In this document: positions 7,617 to 17,591 of the stretch, piece after piece | Numbering within the stretch: the first letter of the stretch is position 1 | How the letters are laid out: each line of letters starts with the position of its first letter | DNA from: JAOSJT01 sp035362335 | GTDB taxonomy: Bacteria > Bacteroidota > Ignavibacteria > SZUA-365 | Direction: 5' to 3' | Assembly: GCA_035362335.1 (NCBI GenBank) | Contig: DAOSDL010000024.1 | Span: 6,228 to 70,227 of the forward strand | Length of the DNA: 64,000 bases | Program-made: the position numbers and the translations under genes | Notes under the pieces: model-generated | Told to the model about the DNA's origin: nothing | The model's input: the letters and a program-made list of their open reading frames with translations, nothing else | Databases searched by the model: none

Positions 7617-10373
7617 ATGAAGGCATTGCGTCCGATTCTGGCTGGTACCATTCTGCTGCTCCTCGCAACGGCACTTCAAGCACAGCTCAGCACGCGAACC
7701 AGCGCCTACGGGACGAAACCGGGGTACATCGACGATGCGACACTCATTGTCGAACCGCATGGTGCCTACGTTGCGCAAACACTCATCTTGACCTACGGCG
7801 ACCATGGACAATTCGGCAATTCCCCCGAGGTGGAAATCGATCACCGATTCCGTCTGCCCGCCAACGCCGTCGTGAACGATCTCTGGTTATGGATCAGCAA
7901 CATTTGCGTGCGTGGCAGGATCATGAGCACATGGTCCGCACGCGCCGTTTACGACAGCATTGTCTCGAGCCATCGCGATCCGGCATTTCTCGCAAAAGAT
8001 GGCAGCACCTTCGAACTGCATATCTATCCGCTCGCCTCTGGCTCCACGCGGAAGATCAAGCTCATGTTCATCACGCCGACGATTTGGCTGGGCAGCACGG
8101 CGGCGGCGGAACTGCCACTGAAAATGCTGATGGATAACAACGCCGATCGGAAACCCCTGCACGTGGTGTTCAAGGCGGCAGAGAAGGTGTGGGGCGAACC
8201 GACCATTGAGGAACTCCCCGCAGACAGGTTCGGGGACTGGAAGGATTCCGCAGGCGCTTCCTACAAATCCATGCACCTTGTGGATGTATCGGAACTGACC
8301 GGGCTCACTCTCAAATTCAACATGCAATTCCCGGACGGTTCCTACTTCGCCGCGTCAGAGCAATCCAACGACGGGACATATTTCCAATTCGGATTCGATT
8401 CAGGAGCGCTCTTTCAGCTACGTATCGATTCCACCGCGAAGCGCCTTCTGCTTGGCCTCGATCTGAGCGGCAGCCATTGCAAAAAGTACTCGACCCTTCT
8501 TCAGCCGCTGATACAGCTCTTGAGTTCCGCAGCCAAACCGCAGGACAGCATCAAGTTGTTGGTCGCCGGCGCCAACAAGGTTCGTCACGTGCTACCGGGC
8601 TGGATGCCGGGGCAGGCAGACAGCATCGATGCCTGGATACGATCACTTGCGAACAGCGCATGGGGGCAGGAGATTGAGAAGGAGGTCTTTCCACATGTCC
8701 TATTCTGCGACGATCTCGCCGTCACATGCTGGGAGTTCCCCAGTTTGGACGACTATGCAACGCACAGCGAGTACTCTGACCTTTTCTCCGCACTACAGCA
8801 CTTCCACACCGCGGATGTCATCGCCTCGTATAAACAGGGCTATGAGGCATACGAGAGCACGGCCTCTCATTTCGACGAGATCATCGCGCGACTGGACAGT
8901 TTCTTCGTACGAGGTGGGAGATTTCTTACCTACTTCGACCACAACCGAGTCCGTGGCGACCAGATTTGCCGACAGTACATCCCGGGGTTGTCAGTGAAGA
9001 TGATTCCAGAAGCGAATCAAACCTTGCACAGCAACAGGCAGGGCAGCATCGGGAGATTTTTCCCCGAAAGCTTCATGCACGTCAATTTCAATCATCTCAC
9101 CTATACACCGGATACCTCTGTCATTGTCGAGGTCGCGGACGACCTGGGACGGCCGTACGTCATCTCCAAAAAAATCGCCAACGGCCTGCTGGTGATAAGC
9201 GCCCTCTGGGAGTTCCGAGACGATGCCGCTCAAAAAACCGACATCAACGTCGCGCTGCTCGGGCTGAACGCATTCACACCCGCACAGCTTCTCACCGCCC
9301 TGCTCGACAGCGTCCGGGCGACCTTCGACCATGATGGTTTCGATGAAGCGATGGTACTGAGCAATTCGGACTCCCTGTTCGAGACTTCGGACGCGCGGGC
9401 CTGGACTGCGAACTATGCTGCCCGCTATGCGGGTGCTGCACCGCGGATCCATACGATCAACCTGCTCGACGGCTCGGTGTACAGACCCGCTTCCATCACC
9501 GAAGACCGGGTCCAATACCTCGGCTCCGGTTACCTGCTGAAAACGGTGGCAGACACATTTCACGGATCTCATTACAAGCTCGACACCGATCCTTGGATCT
9601 CCGTTATAACGTCGAGGAACCGCTATGCCTTTCCTTCCATGGACTCGTTGTCGGTTGTCGTAGCGGTTGACGCGGGGGCGGGGGAGCTACGGCAGGTCAT
9701 GGAAGTACATCCCGTGCCGAGCGACGGGAATAAGCCGCGCTTCTTTATCGGTGCCGCAAGCACCTCGCACACACTGACGTTCGACGTGCACGCGCGATTT
9801 GCGGGTAGCGCCGCTGTGCAGACCGTCCGGGTATCTCTGGATGTGCCCTCCGACACGACAATGATGGATCGGATCGTCCCCATCATGTTGGCCAACGAGA
9901 ATCTCAACACGCTGTTCCTCACGGCGCCCGAGGATACCGCCGCCATCGTCAACCTCGCGATGAAGCACCGCCTGCTTTGCGATTACACGGCTTTCCTTGT
10001 GCTCGACGCCGATACGATCATATACAAGGACGATCCCGACACACAGGATGCCTCTCCCGTACCTGTTTCGGCGACGCTGGATTCTCTCACGATGTCTGTC
10101 TACCCGAATCCCTTCTCCGGCAGTGCCACCATTTCGATCAGCGCGCCCAAGCCCTGTGTCGTGCGCGTCGCGGTGTTCGACATGCAGGGCCGCAAGGTCC
10201 GCACCATCAGTTGGGACGAACAGGTGTCCGGAGCGAAATCCTATATCTGGGACGGCACGGACGATGAGGGCAACCGTCTCATGACCGGACTGTATTTCAT
10301 CACTCTCACGGCGCGTGAGGCGGCGGGGACGGGCACGCGGATGATTGTACGCATGGTGGCGCTGCGGGACTGA
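7617..10373 (+). CDS. Secreted VIT- and VWA-domain protein with T9SS-type C-terminal domain
   Basis: The start is the ATG at 7617, five bases after GGAGGT; an in-frame GTG six bases earlier is part of the ribosome site region. A signal peptide (MKALRPILAGTILLLLATAL) ends near LQAQ. Residues about 25-165 form a VIT domain (VEIDHRFRLPANAVVNDL, WSARAVYDSI, YPLASGSTRKIKLMF). A VWA-like domain follows with the MIDAS motif DLSGS (Asp282). The last 85 residues are a FlgD/T9SS-like beta domain (VYPNPFSGSATISI ... GLYFITLTAR ... GTRMIVRMVAL). VIT+VWA pairs occur in inter-alpha-trypsin inhibitor-like proteins and mediate protein contacts. Location is inferred to be outer surface or secreted. Ligand unknown. 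Confidence 0.88.
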   Translation: MKALRPILAGTILLLLATALQAQLSTRTSAYGTKPGYIDDATLIVEPHGAYVAQTLILTYGDHGQFGNSPEVEIDHRFRLPANAVVNDLWLWISNICVRGRIMSTWSARAVYDSIVSSHRDPAFLAKDGSTFELHIYPLASGSTRKIKLMFITPTIWLGSTAAAELPLKMLMDNNADRKPLHVVFKAAEKVWGEPTIEELPADRFGDWKDSAGASYKSMHLVDVSELTGLTLKFNMQFPDGSYFAASEQSNDGTYFQFGFDSGALFQLRIDSTAKRLLLGLDLSGSHCKKYSTLLQPLIQLLSSAAKPQDSIKLLVAGANKVRHVLPGWMPGQADSIDAWIRSLANSAWGQEIEKEVFPHVLFCDDLAVTCWEFPSLDDYATHSEYSDLFSALQHFHTADVIASYKQGYEAYESTASHFDEIIARLDSFFVRGGRFLTYFDHNRVRGDQICRQYIPGLSVKMIPEANQTLHSNRQGSIGRFFPESFMHVNFNHLTYTPDTSVIVEVADDLGRPYVISKKIANGLLVISALWEFRDDAAQKTDINVALLGLNAFTPAQLLTALLDSVRATFDHDGFDEAMVLSNSDSLFETSDARAWTANYAARYAGAAPRIHTINLLDGSVYRPASITEDRVQYLGSGYLLKTVADTFHGSHYKLDTDPWISVITSRNRYAFPSMDSLSVVVAVDAGAGELRQVMEVHPVPSDGNKPRFFIGAASTSHTLTFDVHARFAGSAAVQTVRVSLDVPSDTTMMDRIVPIMLANENLNTLFLTAPEDTAAIVNLAMKHRLLCDYTAFLVLDADTIIYKDDPDTQDASPVPVSATLDSLTMSVYPNPFSGSATISISAPKPCVVRVAVFDMQGRKVRTISWDEQVSGAKSYIWDGTDDEGNRLMTGLYFITLTAREAAGTGTRMIVRMVALRD

Positions 10374-11006
10374 CCGCGACTCCGTATCCTGCGCTCTTGC
10401 GGTCAGGCGGGTCACAACATGATCGCGAGCTTCTTTCATGCGGCGGGTCGCGATGGCCCGCCCGCGGTGAAGCGATGGAGGCCCGGTTCGCACATCGCGG
10501 AAATATCTCATTCCAACGTTGAGGGCTACGGCACAATGTCATGCGCGGCAATCCGCTGAGGCAGAACGCCTTCCGTGCCGGGAACCGCGACATTGCAAAC
10601 TTTTCGATAGAAATCGGGTCAACCTACCGCCGAGTCGAGAGCGTTGTCCGCCGATTAACGCAATCTTCAGGAGGTTTTCATTCCGCATTTCCCGGCACCC
10701 GGCCGATTGTCGGCTGCGCTGCCGAACGATTGCCACTTCGTCACTGTCCCAGTATCCTTCCCTCTTGAAAGCACGAAAATTATCGTCGCCCCGCGACGGT
10801 GTCTGCGCTGGCGCGAGGGGGGTGTGTCGCTTTCGCGGTAGCGTCATATTGCGCATGAGCGGAATAATGGATACTTTGCACCGGATATCCTCATTACCCT
10901 TTGTCGCCAGCGCGCGGTATGCGCGGTTGACTCCCGAAGAGGCCCGAACGCTGCTTCGCGATACAACCCTCGTTGCCCAGATGAACACCATTCATAGGAG
11001 AGATGT
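10374..11006. other. 633-bp intergenic region
   Basis: No gene is supported. A plus frame at 10858-11010 (MSGIMDTLHRISSLPF ... NTIHRRDV) runs into the next start, but it has no ribosome site or family resemblance. The end of the region carries the TAGGAGAG ribosome site of the gene at 11007. Confidence 0.45.
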
Positions 11007-13685
11007 ATGAGTGCCTTCCACCGCATTCCCGTGATTGTGACCCTCTTCCTTCTGGCTGCCACACTCGGCGCGCAGACGCGTACCATCACCTTCTCCGGCA
11101 AGGAGGACGGCGGCACGCGCACCGTTGTCCCCGACAGCATCCGCATACGCAACGTGACCAAGGGCGTGGACACGCTGCTGGTCGCTCGCACGGTGTTCGA
11201 CATCGATTGGCTCACTGGTGTCGATGCGCAGGGACGCGCGCTCGACGGCTTCACCCTGGACGTGGGGCCGGATCGTGCGGGTGGCGGTGGCAGTGTCGTC
11301 GTGTCGCTTCCCCTGTCCGGCACGCTGCGCCTCAGCGCGTTTTCCATTCTCGGTGCCGAGGTGGCAAGCACCACGGTCACACTCGGTCCCGGTCGCTACA
11401 GTTTCCGCTTCGACGCGACGGGTATCGCCAGCGGCACGTATTTCATCAGTGCCGCGATCGGACGGGAGACGCGGACGACGAAGTTGCAGGTATTCCGCGC
11501 ATCCTCCGCGGGTACTCCCCGATTGCAGTTCGAAGGCACCGCTCCGGCGCCCATGGGCAAGGCGGTGGCGGATCGCTACACCTTCATCGGTTACGCCAGG
11601 GGGTTTCATCCGGATACATTGGCGAATATCGAGCCCGTAGCCGGACGTGATTATCCTTTTTCTTTCACCCCCCTGCCCTCCAACGAACTCGTGATCGGTG
11701 CACCGCGCGAAGTGGCCTCGGGTACAGTCACATCCCAGGGTGGGACGATAAAAGTTGTCGGCGCAGGTACACCGCTCACCGGCCTGGAGATCGTAGTGCC
11801 GAAGCAGGCATTCACCGATGCGCGAAGTTTCACTGTGTCATATTCCCCCATACTCAACCACGGTTTCGACGACAAGGTGAAGGTGCTCTCCCCGCTGATC
11901 ACCATCTCGAATGGTGGCGGCTATGCGGATTCGGTCATGCTTGTGAAAATCCCCATTCAGTTGCCGCCGGGGTATTTCGCGATGGCTTTTTTCATCGATC
12001 GGGACACGCGCACGCTGGAAGGCATTCCCATCATGGCTTTGAACGATGACGCGGTGTACATCGCATCCAAACATTTTTCCATCGATCATCTCGGCATGGC
12101 CAAGTCCTCGCTGCGGAAAGTGGCGCGGAACTGGGCGGACGTGCTGGTGCTCGGGGTTCGTACGGGAGATCTGGCTGGAACCATCACGTCCACCTTCACG
12201 CCCGGTGTGGATGATTGGGAGTTCATCAACTTCGGCTCGTACCTCGCGCCCGGCGGACATTGCACGGGACAAAGTCTCACCGCGATATGGTACTTCCTCA
12301 ATAAAAAGCAGCGCTTCAATGCTCCACCGCTGTTCAATCAGATGGACGAAGTGCATGTGGATTCCATGTGGATGGACAATGTTCGCGGATACCGCTTCGC
12401 ATCGGTGGTGTGGAAAGGGCTGGCATGGAATAGCCGCAGCAACTGGCGGAGAAACCACTTCCAACCCGTCGGCACATCGAAAATCAGTATGGACAGTCTG
12501 CATTACCTCGCCTTCGCATTTTCGATACAGAATACCGGACTTCCGCAGCTGACAGAAATCTGGAGACAGGCTGGAAGGGAGTGGTTTGGTCACGCGATGA
12601 TTGTTTATGGAGTGGATTCCGGAAAGGTTCTCATTGCCGACCCGAATTTTCCCGGAAAAGTCCGAGGCACGCAACTGGAACTTGGCCGCTTCAAACCTTA
12701 CTCCTCCGCCGAGAAAGCCGGCGAACCTGGCGAGCAATACCCGGAGATTCATTATATCGCGAACTCTGCCATCGTCCCGGTGGGTCTGATTGAAGACAGG
12801 TGGCGCGAAACCTTTGCCGGCAGCATCGGTACCGTTCCGCCGAACACCTTTCCCGAGACCGAACTCTTCCTGAAAAGCGGTGAAAGCTCGACCGCCCTTC
12901 CCGACATCGTCGAGACAACAACGAACGATGTGCTCGTGTACGCCACCTGCGGCAGTTGCGCCGCAACCTACGACGGAGAGCGCACGCCGATACGGTTGAC
13001 CGACGAGAACGGGAATTTCATTGCCTGGACGGATGGAACGGGCATGCTACGTATTCCCGCCAAGGCCGGTAGTACGCGGTACGGGTTGACGATATACGGA
13101 TTCACCAAATCCGATTTCACGGAGAGCGGCTACATCACATTCCGCTGGTTGACGGTGAAGCGCAAAACCTTCGTGGCCGCTTCGGTGAACAGTGGCCCGC
13201 TGCAAGGACATTATCGCAACGAGGACAGAACATCGGGGCAGCTCGTGGTGACGTACAGTGATGAACCGGTGGTCATCACCTACCTCGACACCGGTTACGA
13301 GATCGGAGTGTACGGTACGTACAGCGGCAATGTGTACCGCTTCGACACCACCTATATCAAAGGTGGCAACACCTTTACCGACCGTATCACCATCGAGCTG
13401 GACTCATCCATGGGCATGGTGAAGAACTACACCATACAGCGCATCTACATTCAGCCCGGGAGTTGGACCGACGATATCACCATCAAGGGACAGAACATCC
13501 CATTGGAGGCGAACGGCAACACCGAGGAGTATCAGCGCTATCTCTTCACTGGCGAGGAGGTGTGCAAGCATATCACTTCGGTGGTGTACACGTTCCGTCG
13601 CCTCGATCGGGATTACACGCAAACGCTGGAGAGTTTCACCTGCCGACCAAATACAAAAATCCAGATCGTGCTCACGAAGCGCTAG
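11007..13685 (+). CDS. Secreted protein with papain-like (C39-type) domain and an internal sorting-domain-like module
   Basis: The 892-residue protein has a signal peptide (FHRIPVIVTLFLLAATLGAQ). Residues about 95-160 resemble a T9SS C-terminal domain (LRLSAFSILGAEVASTTVTL ... GIASGTYFISAAIG), but near the N-terminus, an unusual position. The middle holds a candidate Cys peptidase core: Cys419 in GGHCTGQSLTAIWYF, His529 in WFGHAMIVYGV and Asp545/Asn547 in IADPNFPGK, the order and spacing of papain-like/C39 folds. The C-terminal 200 residues are beta-rich. The function may be peptidase, transglutaminase-like or inactive. TAGGAGAG precedes the ATG. No gene follows on the same strand; a 32-bp palindrome lies 37 bases downstream. 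Confidence 0.75.
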   Translation: MSAFHRIPVIVTLFLLAATLGAQTRTITFSGKEDGGTRTVVPDSIRIRNVTKGVDTLLVARTVFDIDWLTGVDAQGRALDGFTLDVGPDRAGGGGSVVVSLPLSGTLRLSAFSILGAEVASTTVTLGPGRYSFRFDATGIASGTYFISAAIGRETRTTKLQVFRASSAGTPRLQFEGTAPAPMGKAVADRYTFIGYARGFHPDTLANIEPVAGRDYPFSFTPLPSNELVIGAPREVASGTVTSQGGTIKVVGAGTPLTGLEIVVPKQAFTDARSFTVSYSPILNHGFDDKVKVLSPLITISNGGGYADSVMLVKIPIQLPPGYFAMAFFIDRDTRTLEGIPIMALNDDAVYIASKHFSIDHLGMAKSSLRKVARNWADVLVLGVRTGDLAGTITSTFTPGVDDWEFINFGSYLAPGGHCTGQSLTAIWYFLNKKQRFNAPPLFNQMDEVHVDSMWMDNVRGYRFASVVWKGLAWNSRSNWRRNHFQPVGTSKISMDSLHYLAFAFSIQNTGLPQLTEIWRQAGREWFGHAMIVYGVDSGKVLIADPNFPGKVRGTQLELGRFKPYSSAEKAGEPGEQYPEIHYIANSAIVPVGLIEDRWRETFAGSIGTVPPNTFPETELFLKSGESSTALPDIVETTTNDVLVYATCGSCAATYDGERTPIRLTDENGNFIAWTDGTGMLRIPAKAGSTRYGLTIYGFTKSDFTESGYITFRWLTVKRKTFVAASVNSGPLQGHYRNEDRTSGQLVVTYSDEPVVITYLDTGYEIGVYGTYSGNVYRFDTTYIKGGNTFTDRITIELDSSMGMVKNYTIQRIYIQPGSWTDDITIKGQNIPLEANGNTEEYQRYLFTGEEVCKHITSVVYTFRRLDRDYTQTLESFTCRPNTKIQIVLTKR

Positions 13686-13722
13686 TGATCCGCCACAGCA
13701 CTTCTCTTCGGAGTCGCAATCA

Positions 13723-13754
13723 CAGACACACCCTCCGCGCGGAGGGTGTGTCTG
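13723..13754 (+). terminator. 32-bp perfect palindrome, terminator-like
   Basis: CAGACACACCCTCCGC and its exact reverse complement abut with no spacer, 37 bases after the stop of the papain-like gene. There is no T-tract after it, so intrinsic termination is likely but not certain. Confidence 0.55.
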
Positions 13755-13794
13755 TATTGGATAACTGATACGAGAACGAATTCGGGACTTCGAA

Positions 13795-13812
13795 GCTGGT
13801 GGTACCACCAGC
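13795..13812. repeat. 18-bp perfect palindrome
   Basis: GCTGGTGGTACCACCAGC lies between two convergent genes. It could be part of the same termination region or a protein-binding site; nothing decides. The rest of 13686-13991 appears empty. Confidence 0.5.
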
Positions 13813-13991
13813 CCCCCATCAGCGATACCTGGAAGCGGAGAAAGCAACGCGCATCACTGCGTCGCGCATTGTTGATGGAAGCGATGCGACTGGCGAGTGT
13901 CAACCAAACACTTGTCTGTCCGGGCTGCTGGCACCGTTGGCTAAACAGCCGCCGCGCGACCACTCGACGCGGCGCGCGTTGAACGAGGATC

Positions 13992-14432
13992 CTACCTCAC
14001 CCCATACCCCGGAATATCGCGCATGGCTTCGGTGACGGTTTCGCTGCCGCGCGTGTCGAGCTGGTAGCTACTGTCGTCGTTGCGGCGGTACAGCAGGAAG
14101 GAGGTGTCGCCGTTCGCGTCGCGCAAGGTGAAGCCCACGAGACGAGGCGCGGCTGTGCGGGGATGCTCCGCGAAGTGCGCATCGAAGCTCGCGAGATCGA
14201 TGTCGACGACTTCGCCCGACGGAAGCGCGACATCATCGAGGCCGGTCGTTGCGCGCTGATCAGCTTGTTCATGGAACACGAAGAGCTGATCGGTGCTGTA
14301 GTCCGTGGTCGTGGCGTTTTCGATGTGCAGGCCGCTGGCATCCACCGTGACATGCAGGAGCGGCGGCGTCTCCTGCGCGCTGGCCATGTGCGCGAGCAGC
14401 AGCGTGGCGAGAACAACGGTGCGGATGATCAT
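13992..14432 (-). CDS. Small exported protein of unknown function
   Basis: The 146-residue protein starts at 14432 after a strong GAGGAGGAAGC site; the longer frame upstream lacks one. It has a clear signal peptide (MIIRTVVLATLLLAHMASAQ) and a short beta-rich mature domain with LLHVTVDASGLHIENATT, DQLFVFHEQ, LPSGEVVDIDLASF and LVGFTLRDANGDTSFLLYR. I do not recognise a family. It has no sorting domain and only hydrophilic residues after the signal, so it is most likely periplasmic. It is convergent with the papain-like gene and divergent from the GH17/propeller gene. Confidence 0.7.
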   Translation of the reverse strand: MIIRTVVLATLLLAHMASAQETPPLLHVTVDASGLHIENATTTDYSTDQLFVFHEQADQRATTGLDDVALPSGEVVDIDLASFDAHFAEHPRTAAPRLVGFTLRDANGDTSFLLYRRNDDSSYQLDTRGSETVTEAMRDIPGYGVR

Positions 14433-14848
14433 GCTTCCTCCTCCGGAATGAGTGCGGACATGTTGAGGATATCTATCGCCGATATCCAGCAAAGTAGCAC
14501 CCTCACTCGTGCCAAGCAAGGCGAGGTTTTGTATGTGCAGGCACGATGCATGTGCGGGCGCGGGGCGTGATGCGCGCACCGCATGCACGCGCACGCCTCC
14601 GTGCTTCCCAGACGTGGCACGACAGGCATGGTCACGGTAACGCGTGTCACGGTAACGTGTCAACCGCTCTTTTTTACGGGAATATTTTTCCCTACCTTTC
14701 CACGCAACGATTCTTGAAGAGCACCATTTCCCTTCGGCACGTTCGTACTGAATGTGCTCCACCTCGATGATGTGAAGTGTTGATTATAGACGATGAGCAC
14801 GGGCAACCGGGTTGCATCATATTTACGTATCGGCATCGAGGAGGGCAC
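14433..14848. other. 416-bp divergent promoter region with a 15-bp tandem repeat
   Basis: This region separates the start of the small exported gene (minus) from that of the GH17/propeller gene (plus). GTCACGGTAACG occurs at 14631-14642 and again at 14646-14657, which could be paired regulator sites. No gene is visible. Confidence 0.45.
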
Positions 14849-17413
14849 ATGTTTCTCGTTTCGGAATCCCACGACACCAGGTCCGATCTCATTTCGCACA
14901 GGCCTTCAAGACACATCCTCCGCCTGACCATCGTCGTCACAGCCCTCTTCCAGTGCATGTTCTTTACAACAAGTTCTGCCCAGAATCCCGGCTGGGACTT
15001 TCTCGGCATCCCTCCAAATGCGGGCGCTATCCATCGGCTTATTCAGACTCCCGATCCCTGGAGCGTCATCGCCGGTGCGGATTCGGGAGTATACCGCTTC
15101 GAGAATTCCAGCAGAACCTGGAAGCGACTTCTCACCACAACGCACCCCGTGTGGAGTCTGTTGTTGCTTCCGCCCGACACGATATTCGCCGGCACACTTG
15201 GAGGAGGCCTCTACCGCTCTGTTGATGGTGGCATCGCTTGGAATTCGGTGAGTGCGTTCCCCCATCAGGATTGCGGCGCGCTGGCGTTGGACGATTCGGG
15301 CAATATTGTTGCCGGCTCGAATGATGTGTATGTCAGCCGGGATTTCGGCGACACATGGGAAGCGCTGAACACTTGCCCGAATCAGGGCTGTCGTGTACAT
15401 GGGTTGAATTTCAGTCCCTATCTGCTCGGAGCAGATCCAGAACGTGGCGATGTGGTTTCACAAGAAGCCGTGCACCGCTTACTTGCGAGGATTCAACCAT
15501 ACACCTCATGGGTACGGACGTTTGGCTGTACCAACGGACTCGAGCATGTGGGACGTATCGCTCATGGCATGGGGATGCACGCTGCGATCGGAGCATGGCT
15601 GGACACCGACAGCGTGGCGAACAACACACAGATCGACTCGCTGGTGGCGATAGCCGCGCGCGGTGAGGCGGATATTGCGATTGTCGGGAATGAGTTCCTT
15701 CACCTTGATCCTCTGAAAGAAGCGAAGCTGATTGAATGGATCGATACAACGCGAGCGCGCCTGCGGCGCGCCCATGCACCGGATATCCCCGTGACAACGG
15801 CGGATACTTACGACAAGCTCCTCAATGCCGCCAGCCTTCTCGATACGGTGGATGTGATCATGGCGAATTGCTATCCCTACTGGGAAGGACGTCACATCGA
15901 CGAAGCGATTGTCACACTCCATAACGCATCCGCAGCATTGCGCAATCGCAGCAATGGAAAAACCATCATCATCTCGGAAACCGGCTGGCCCACCTGCGGA
16001 GAGACGAAAGGAGCTGCTGTTCCAAGTCTCGAAAATGCGATTCGGTATCACCGCGAGGTGGTCACCTGGTCACGCGTTAACTCGGTCCCGGTATTCCACT
16101 TCGAGGCATTCGATGAGCGATGGAAAGTCGCCAAGGAAGGCCAGCGTGGTGCTTGTTGGGGCTTGTTCGACGAGCATGAGCAACTTAAACCGGGCATGGA
16201 CACCCTCTTCGCCTGTTCGGAGACCAACAACACCTGGTCACCAGACACGATTCCCTGCGGAGCACCCGGTATTCCGATGGTACATCTGACGTTCATCCCA
16301 CCGTGGAAAGCTAACCCCGCCGAACTCATTGGACGCGTGTGGCATGTGAATCCTCAGGACTACCGAATCGTGGTGTACCTCTATGCGTGGCACAGTCAGT
16401 GGTGGAGTAAACCATGGGCTGACAGTTTGATCCTGGAGATCGATCCGGCGGACTGTTCGTTCCGTTGCCCGATCACGACGGGTGGCGTCGATCATTTTGC
16501 TACGAGATTCGCCGTGTTCCTGATTCACAAGAGTTTTACTCCGGATACCTGTCTCCCATGCGTGGATTCCATTCCCCGAAGGATGTACGATAGTTCAGCG
16601 GCCTATGTCGAGTATGACCGGGATCCCTGTGGATATTTTCGCTCGCTGCTCGTCCGCTCCGATCTCATACTCGCCGGTTCGGAAGCGGCAGGCATTTTTC
16701 GAACGACCGACCGCGGACAGCATTGGTCCCGACAGGATGACCCGAAAACCGAACCCAGTGCGGTACTGGATATCATAGATCGGGATGACATGGGGACATT
16801 TAAAACCGCGCAGTGGGAAGGCATAATTCGGGGTGATTGGGATGGCGCGGTGTGGCATGGCGCACTGCCGAGTCAATTCAAGACGGGTTGGATGGATAGC
16901 GATGTAACACCCGACGGATGGTCCATGCAACTTGCCGCAGCCACGAATCATGGTGTGCGTATCGCGACAGATCAAAACAATATTGAGTTCAATGAAGCCG
17001 GACTGCAGGTCACTCAGACGACCGCAGTGGCATTCTCCCCGCTTGTGACGGATAGCACCATACTGCTCTACGTGGGAACCGCCGATACAGGTGTGTATCG
17101 CACAATGAGAATGATCAACGATGCGGAGAGCCCCGTCGCATTTCCAACATCCATGGAAATCGGAAGGCCGTATCCCATGCCAGTCAAATCCGTGGTGACA
17201 ATCCCGGTACGAATAGTCCGACCAGGTACCGTCCGCATCGAGATCGCTGACGCGCTCGGCAGGACGGTTGGCACGGTGTTCGATGGCTACATGTCGTCAT
17301 CATCCTCGACGTTGCAATGGGATGCGAGAGGACGAAGCCCGGGGCTGTACTTCCTACGCATGATCTCGCGCAACAACACTGCAGTGGCACGGATATTGGT
17401 TGTGCCGTGGTAG
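14849..17413 (+). CDS. Secreted GH17-type glycoside hydrolase domain embedded in a BNR propeller, with T9SS domain
   Basis: The ATG at 14849 follows GAGGAGGG; the frame is open 24 codons further upstream without a ribosome site. After the signal (ILRLTIVVTALFQCMFFTTS) come propeller blades (GVYRFENSSRTWKRL, GGLYRSVDGGIAWNSV, DVYVSRDFGDTWEAL). A GH17 TIM barrel spans about 185-460. Its acid/base Glu282 is in IVGNEF and its nucleophile Glu377 in ISETGWPT, both signature motifs of beta-1,3-glucanases and glucan glucosyltransferases. More BNR sequence follows (GIFRTTDRGQHWSR), and the C-terminus is a T9SS-like domain (VRIEIADALGRTVGTV ... GLYFLRMISR). It probably acts outside the cell on beta-1,3-glucan-like polymers. 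Confidence 0.88.
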   Translation: MFLVSESHDTRSDLISHRPSRHILRLTIVVTALFQCMFFTTSSAQNPGWDFLGIPPNAGAIHRLIQTPDPWSVIAGADSGVYRFENSSRTWKRLLTTTHPVWSLLLLPPDTIFAGTLGGGLYRSVDGGIAWNSVSAFPHQDCGALALDDSGNIVAGSNDVYVSRDFGDTWEALNTCPNQGCRVHGLNFSPYLLGADPERGDVVSQEAVHRLLARIQPYTSWVRTFGCTNGLEHVGRIAHGMGMHAAIGAWLDTDSVANNTQIDSLVAIAARGEADIAIVGNEFLHLDPLKEAKLIEWIDTTRARLRRAHAPDIPVTTADTYDKLLNAASLLDTVDVIMANCYPYWEGRHIDEAIVTLHNASAALRNRSNGKTIIISETGWPTCGETKGAAVPSLENAIRYHREVVTWSRVNSVPVFHFEAFDERWKVAKEGQRGACWGLFDEHEQLKPGMDTLFACSETNNTWSPDTIPCGAPGIPMVHLTFIPPWKANPAELIGRVWHVNPQDYRIVVYLYAWHSQWWSKPWADSLILEIDPADCSFRCPITTGGVDHFATRFAVFLIHKSFTPDTCLPCVDSIPRRMYDSSAAYVEYDRDPCGYFRSLLVRSDLILAGSEAAGIFRTTDRGQHWSRQDDPKTEPSAVLDIIDRDDMGTFKTAQWEGIIRGDWDGAVWHGALPSQFKTGWMDSDVTPDGWSMQLAAATNHGVRIATDQNNIEFNEAGLQVTQTTAVAFSPLVTDSTILLYVGTADTGVYRTMRMINDAESPVAFPTSMEIGRPYPMPVKSVVTIPVRIVRPGTVRIEIADALGRTVGTVFDGYMSSSSSTLQWDARGRSPGLYFLRMISRNNTAVARILVVPW

Positions 17414-17448
17414 GGTCCGCGTGTGCTGCGACATCCATCGAACAAACA

Positions 17449-17468
17449 GCGGGGCTCCATGGCCCCGC
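17449..17468 (+). terminator. Terminator-like hairpin after GH17 gene
   Basis: GCGGGGC and GCCCCGC pair around TCCATG, 36 bases after the stop. Only a weak pyrimidine run follows (CTTCCTATT). It lies between two convergent genes. Confidence 0.5.
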
Positions 17469-17591
17469 CTTCCTATTATGCAGCGGGCAAGGTAGCTGCC
17501 ATTCCCATGCATTCCGATCCATACATACTCGATACCGACACTTTTCGAGATGGACATTCACGCAGACCGAGCAGTCACGATGGCGAAGCAA

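Noticed and set aside
7274..7651. 125-residue minus frame, possible transposase remnant
   Set aside because: No recognisable DDE or other motif and no terminal repeats; it also runs into the start of the VIT gene.
10858..11010. Short plus frame running into the papain-like gene
   Set aside because: No ribosome site and no family resemblance; it contains the next gene's ribosome site.
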